A stretch of 6,186 nucleotides of DNA from an uncultured Clostridium sp. (GTDB lineage: Bacteria > Bacillota > Clostridia > TANB77 > CAG-508), in NCBI GenBank assembly GCA_947426875.1, contig CANEFU010000072.1, positions 1 through 6,186 on the forward strand. The letters are read 5' to 3'. Below are positions 4,644 through 6,186 of the stretch, in pieces. The position numbers and the translations under genes were made by a program. The notes below the pieces were generated by a model that saw only the letters and a list, made by a program, of their open reading frames with translations, made no database searches and had not been told where the DNA came from. Every line of letters begins with the position of its first letter. The first letter of the stretch is position 1.

Positions 4644-6101
4644 TTAAATATTTTTTATATTTTTCTTTTTAAATGCAATAAAGCTTGGTATCATCATTAT
4701 GATAAAATATATTACACAAATAATAACTGAAAATACCATTGTTAATCCTTCCATATCTGGTAAATTTCCATATAGATAACTTTCAAAGTCCCAATTCAGA
4801 CTGACAAAGAATTTCATGAATTGTACTTTATATTGTATTACCAACATGTTAATCATATCAGCAGACATATATCCTAATAATGGAATCGCTATTGCTACAG
4901 CACTATTAGTAAATAAGGTACTACATGCAAAGGCTAATGTTGCTAGTAAAATTAATTTTGGCAACTGTGTTATAATTTGTATTCCTAAATAGGCAAATAC
5001 AGACATGCTTTCTAAACTTTGTGTATCAAAATTGTATTGTAAAATTGGTATCGATAAACTATCAAAACCAAAAATAATTCCTCCCACTACTAGTTCCATA
5101 ACAGCTATTGCTACAATGGAGAAGATTATCATAACTAAAATGGTAATAAATTTAGCAAGCAATATTTTGTTTCTACTATATGGCTTTACTAATAATAGTT
5201 TGATAGTACCTTTATTAAATTCCTCACTTACTATGGTTCCTGCAATCATAACTATCATAACAATTATAAATAATCCATATTCATTGAAGAAATTTTTAAG
5301 AATTCCTCTTAAATTGTTAGTTTTATTGATATCAACATTATTTTCTATAATATATTGATTGATTTCTCGATTCTCTATGTTTTTATTATATTCTTGTTTT
5401 TCTTGATATTCTAATTCTTGTTCTGAATTTTGCATTGCTACTACACTTTTAGCCTGATTTTGATATCTTCTTAATGCTTCATTTCGATAGTCGTTCCCAT
5501 ATTGAATGTCTTTATCTATTCTGTATTTGGCAACTTCTTGGTCAATTTTCGCATTTTCTATCGTTGCTTCTAATACTTTTAATTCTTGTTTATCTTGGGT
5601 ATTCGCTTTTTGTTTTTCTATATTCTTTAGATTTTCTTCTGCTTGTTTTAGCTCTTCTTGTGCAAAATATCTCCAATCATCTTGGTCTAACTTTTCTAGT
5701 ATTTGATTGATTTTGTTTTCCATTTCTTTTACTTTTTCTGGATTCTTATCCCCATATAAATAGGTGTTTTTCTCACTTACATAGGTTGAAATTTGACTTT
5801 CTAAAACTTCTCTTTGCCAAGTATCTTGTTCATATCTTTGTACTATATCAAAGACTTCTACTTGTGTCTTTAAATCAATATACATTTTCGTATCACTTGG
5901 TTTGTTTGGGTCTAATTTTGCTAATTCTTCCTTCGCATATTGTATATAGTTATCACTATACATATAAGAATTGGCATCATGATAGAAAAATTTATAAATA
6001 CAATTCGTCAAGATGACAAATGCTAATATAACTAACATGGTAATATATAGGCTTTTCTTTTTAAAAATTTTAATTAACTCATTTTTTATTAATCTACTCA
6101 A
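4644..6101 (-). CDS. ABC-2 type transporter permease with large extracytoplasmic insert
   Basis: This 485-residue membrane subunit belongs to an ABC transporter of the ABC-2 type. It opens with a cytoplasmic basic stretch (LIKNELIKIFKKKS) and a first membrane helix at about 17-37. Residues about 40-270 are hydrophilic, rich in Glu, Gln, Lys and Tyr, strongly helical or coiled coil, and expected outside the cell. The membrane domain follows, with helices at about 275-293, 313-345, 366-380, 383-413 and 452-476. It includes the typical ABC-2 signature GTIVSEEFNKGTIKLLL (288-304) with KPYSRNKILLAK (306-317). It starts at TTG (6101): the preceding in-frame codon is TAA, and AGGAGG lies 8 bases upstream. 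It overlaps the ATPase gene by 8 bases, so the two are translationally coupled. The substrate (peptide, antibiotic, lipid or other) is not shown. The gene ends directly before palindrome copy 2. Confidence 0.92.
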   Translation of the reverse strand: MSRLIKNELIKIFKKKSLYITMLVILAFVILTNCIYKFFYHDANSYMYSDNYIQYAKEELAKLDPNKPSDTKMYIDLKTQVEVFDIVQRYEQDTWQREVLESQISTYVSEKNTYLYGDKNPEKVKEMENKINQILEKLDQDDWRYFAQEELKQAEENLKNIEKQKANTQDKQELKVLEATIENAKIDQEVAKYRIDKDIQYGNDYRNEALRRYQNQAKSVVAMQNSEQELEYQEKQEYNKNIENREINQYIIENNVDINKTNNLRGILKNFFNEYGLFIIVMIVMIAGTIVSEEFNKGTIKLLLVKPYSRNKILLAKFITILVMIIFSIVAIAVMELVVGGIIFGFDSLSIPILQYNFDTQSLESMSVFAYLGIQIITQLPKLILLATLAFACSTLFTNSAVAIAIPLLGYMSADMINMLVIQYKVQFMKFFVSLNWDFESYLYGNLPDMEGLTMVFSVIICVIYFIIMMIPSFIAFKKKNIKNI

Positions 6102-6186
6102 TTACATTCCCTCCTGTCTTTTCAAAAAATGCTTGCTCTAACGATTTTTCTTCTTCTTTTACTTCATATATTTTTATTTGATTTTC
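6094..6186 (-). CDS. ABC transporter ATP-binding protein, C-terminal end only
   Basis: The last 30 codons of a gene that enters from the right end read ENQIKIYEV... SLEQAFFEKTGG ... VIE and end in TAG at 6094-6096. The SLE..F...TGG pattern is the usual tail of ATPase subunits that pair with ABC-2 permeases. All nucleotide-binding motifs lie outside the window. Its stop overlaps the start of the permease gene in another frame, as expected for the two subunits of one exporter. Confidence 0.85.
   Translation of the reverse strand, partial: ENQIKIYEVKEEEKSLEQAFFEKTGGNVIE

Noticed and set aside
4952..5540. TTGGCAAC words inside the permease gene (near 4959 and 5527), resembling the palindrome modules
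   Set aside because: They are isolated words in conserved coding sequence, without inverted partners, so they are chance matches.
5005..6016. Several plus-strand open frames opposite the permease
   Set aside because: All are antisense shadows of the hydrophobic or charged permease sequence and overlap each other.

Overview
The window is strongly AT-rich and every gene reads on the minus strand. Strong AGGAGG-type ribosome binding sites, sigma-A-like promoters, a peptidoglycan gene (glutamate racemase) and low-GC codon use point to a low-GC Firmicute, most likely a Clostridia-type or related gut commensal. The lineage is an inference from style, not from a marker gene.

In transcription order (right to left) there are three blocks. 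Block A (6186 to 4644) is the last 30 residues of an ABC transporter ATPase overlapping, by 8 bases, an ABC-2 type permease that starts at TTG and carries an unusually large extracytoplasmic helical insert. Block B (4530 to 3118) has its own near-consensus promoter, an AIM24/TIGR00266-family protein (true start 4471) and a flavodoxin-fold protein with a four-cysteine cluster like that of iron-sulfur flavoproteins. Block C (2907 to 1, continuing off the window) again has its own promoter, then an exported or membrane protein with a C-terminal DUF5684-like domain, murI, and a partial gene open from 1251 to the window edge. That last gene encodes an ADP-ribosyltransferase (ART) domain fused to a long coiled coil and is apparently translationally coupled to murI.

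Both block boundaries are occupied by copies of the same long palindrome (2943-3089 and 4532-4640). They share a 67-base core with only three differences, and each is surrounded by further GTTGCC/GGCAAC modules. Each copy lies just after the stop codon of one block and just before the promoter of the next. They look like a dispersed palindromic repeat family that may also insulate transcription units.

The two most interesting things are the ART-coiled-coil protein coupled to glutamate racemase and the palindromic repeat family. No tRNA, rRNA, CRISPR array, transposase or phage structural gene is visible.
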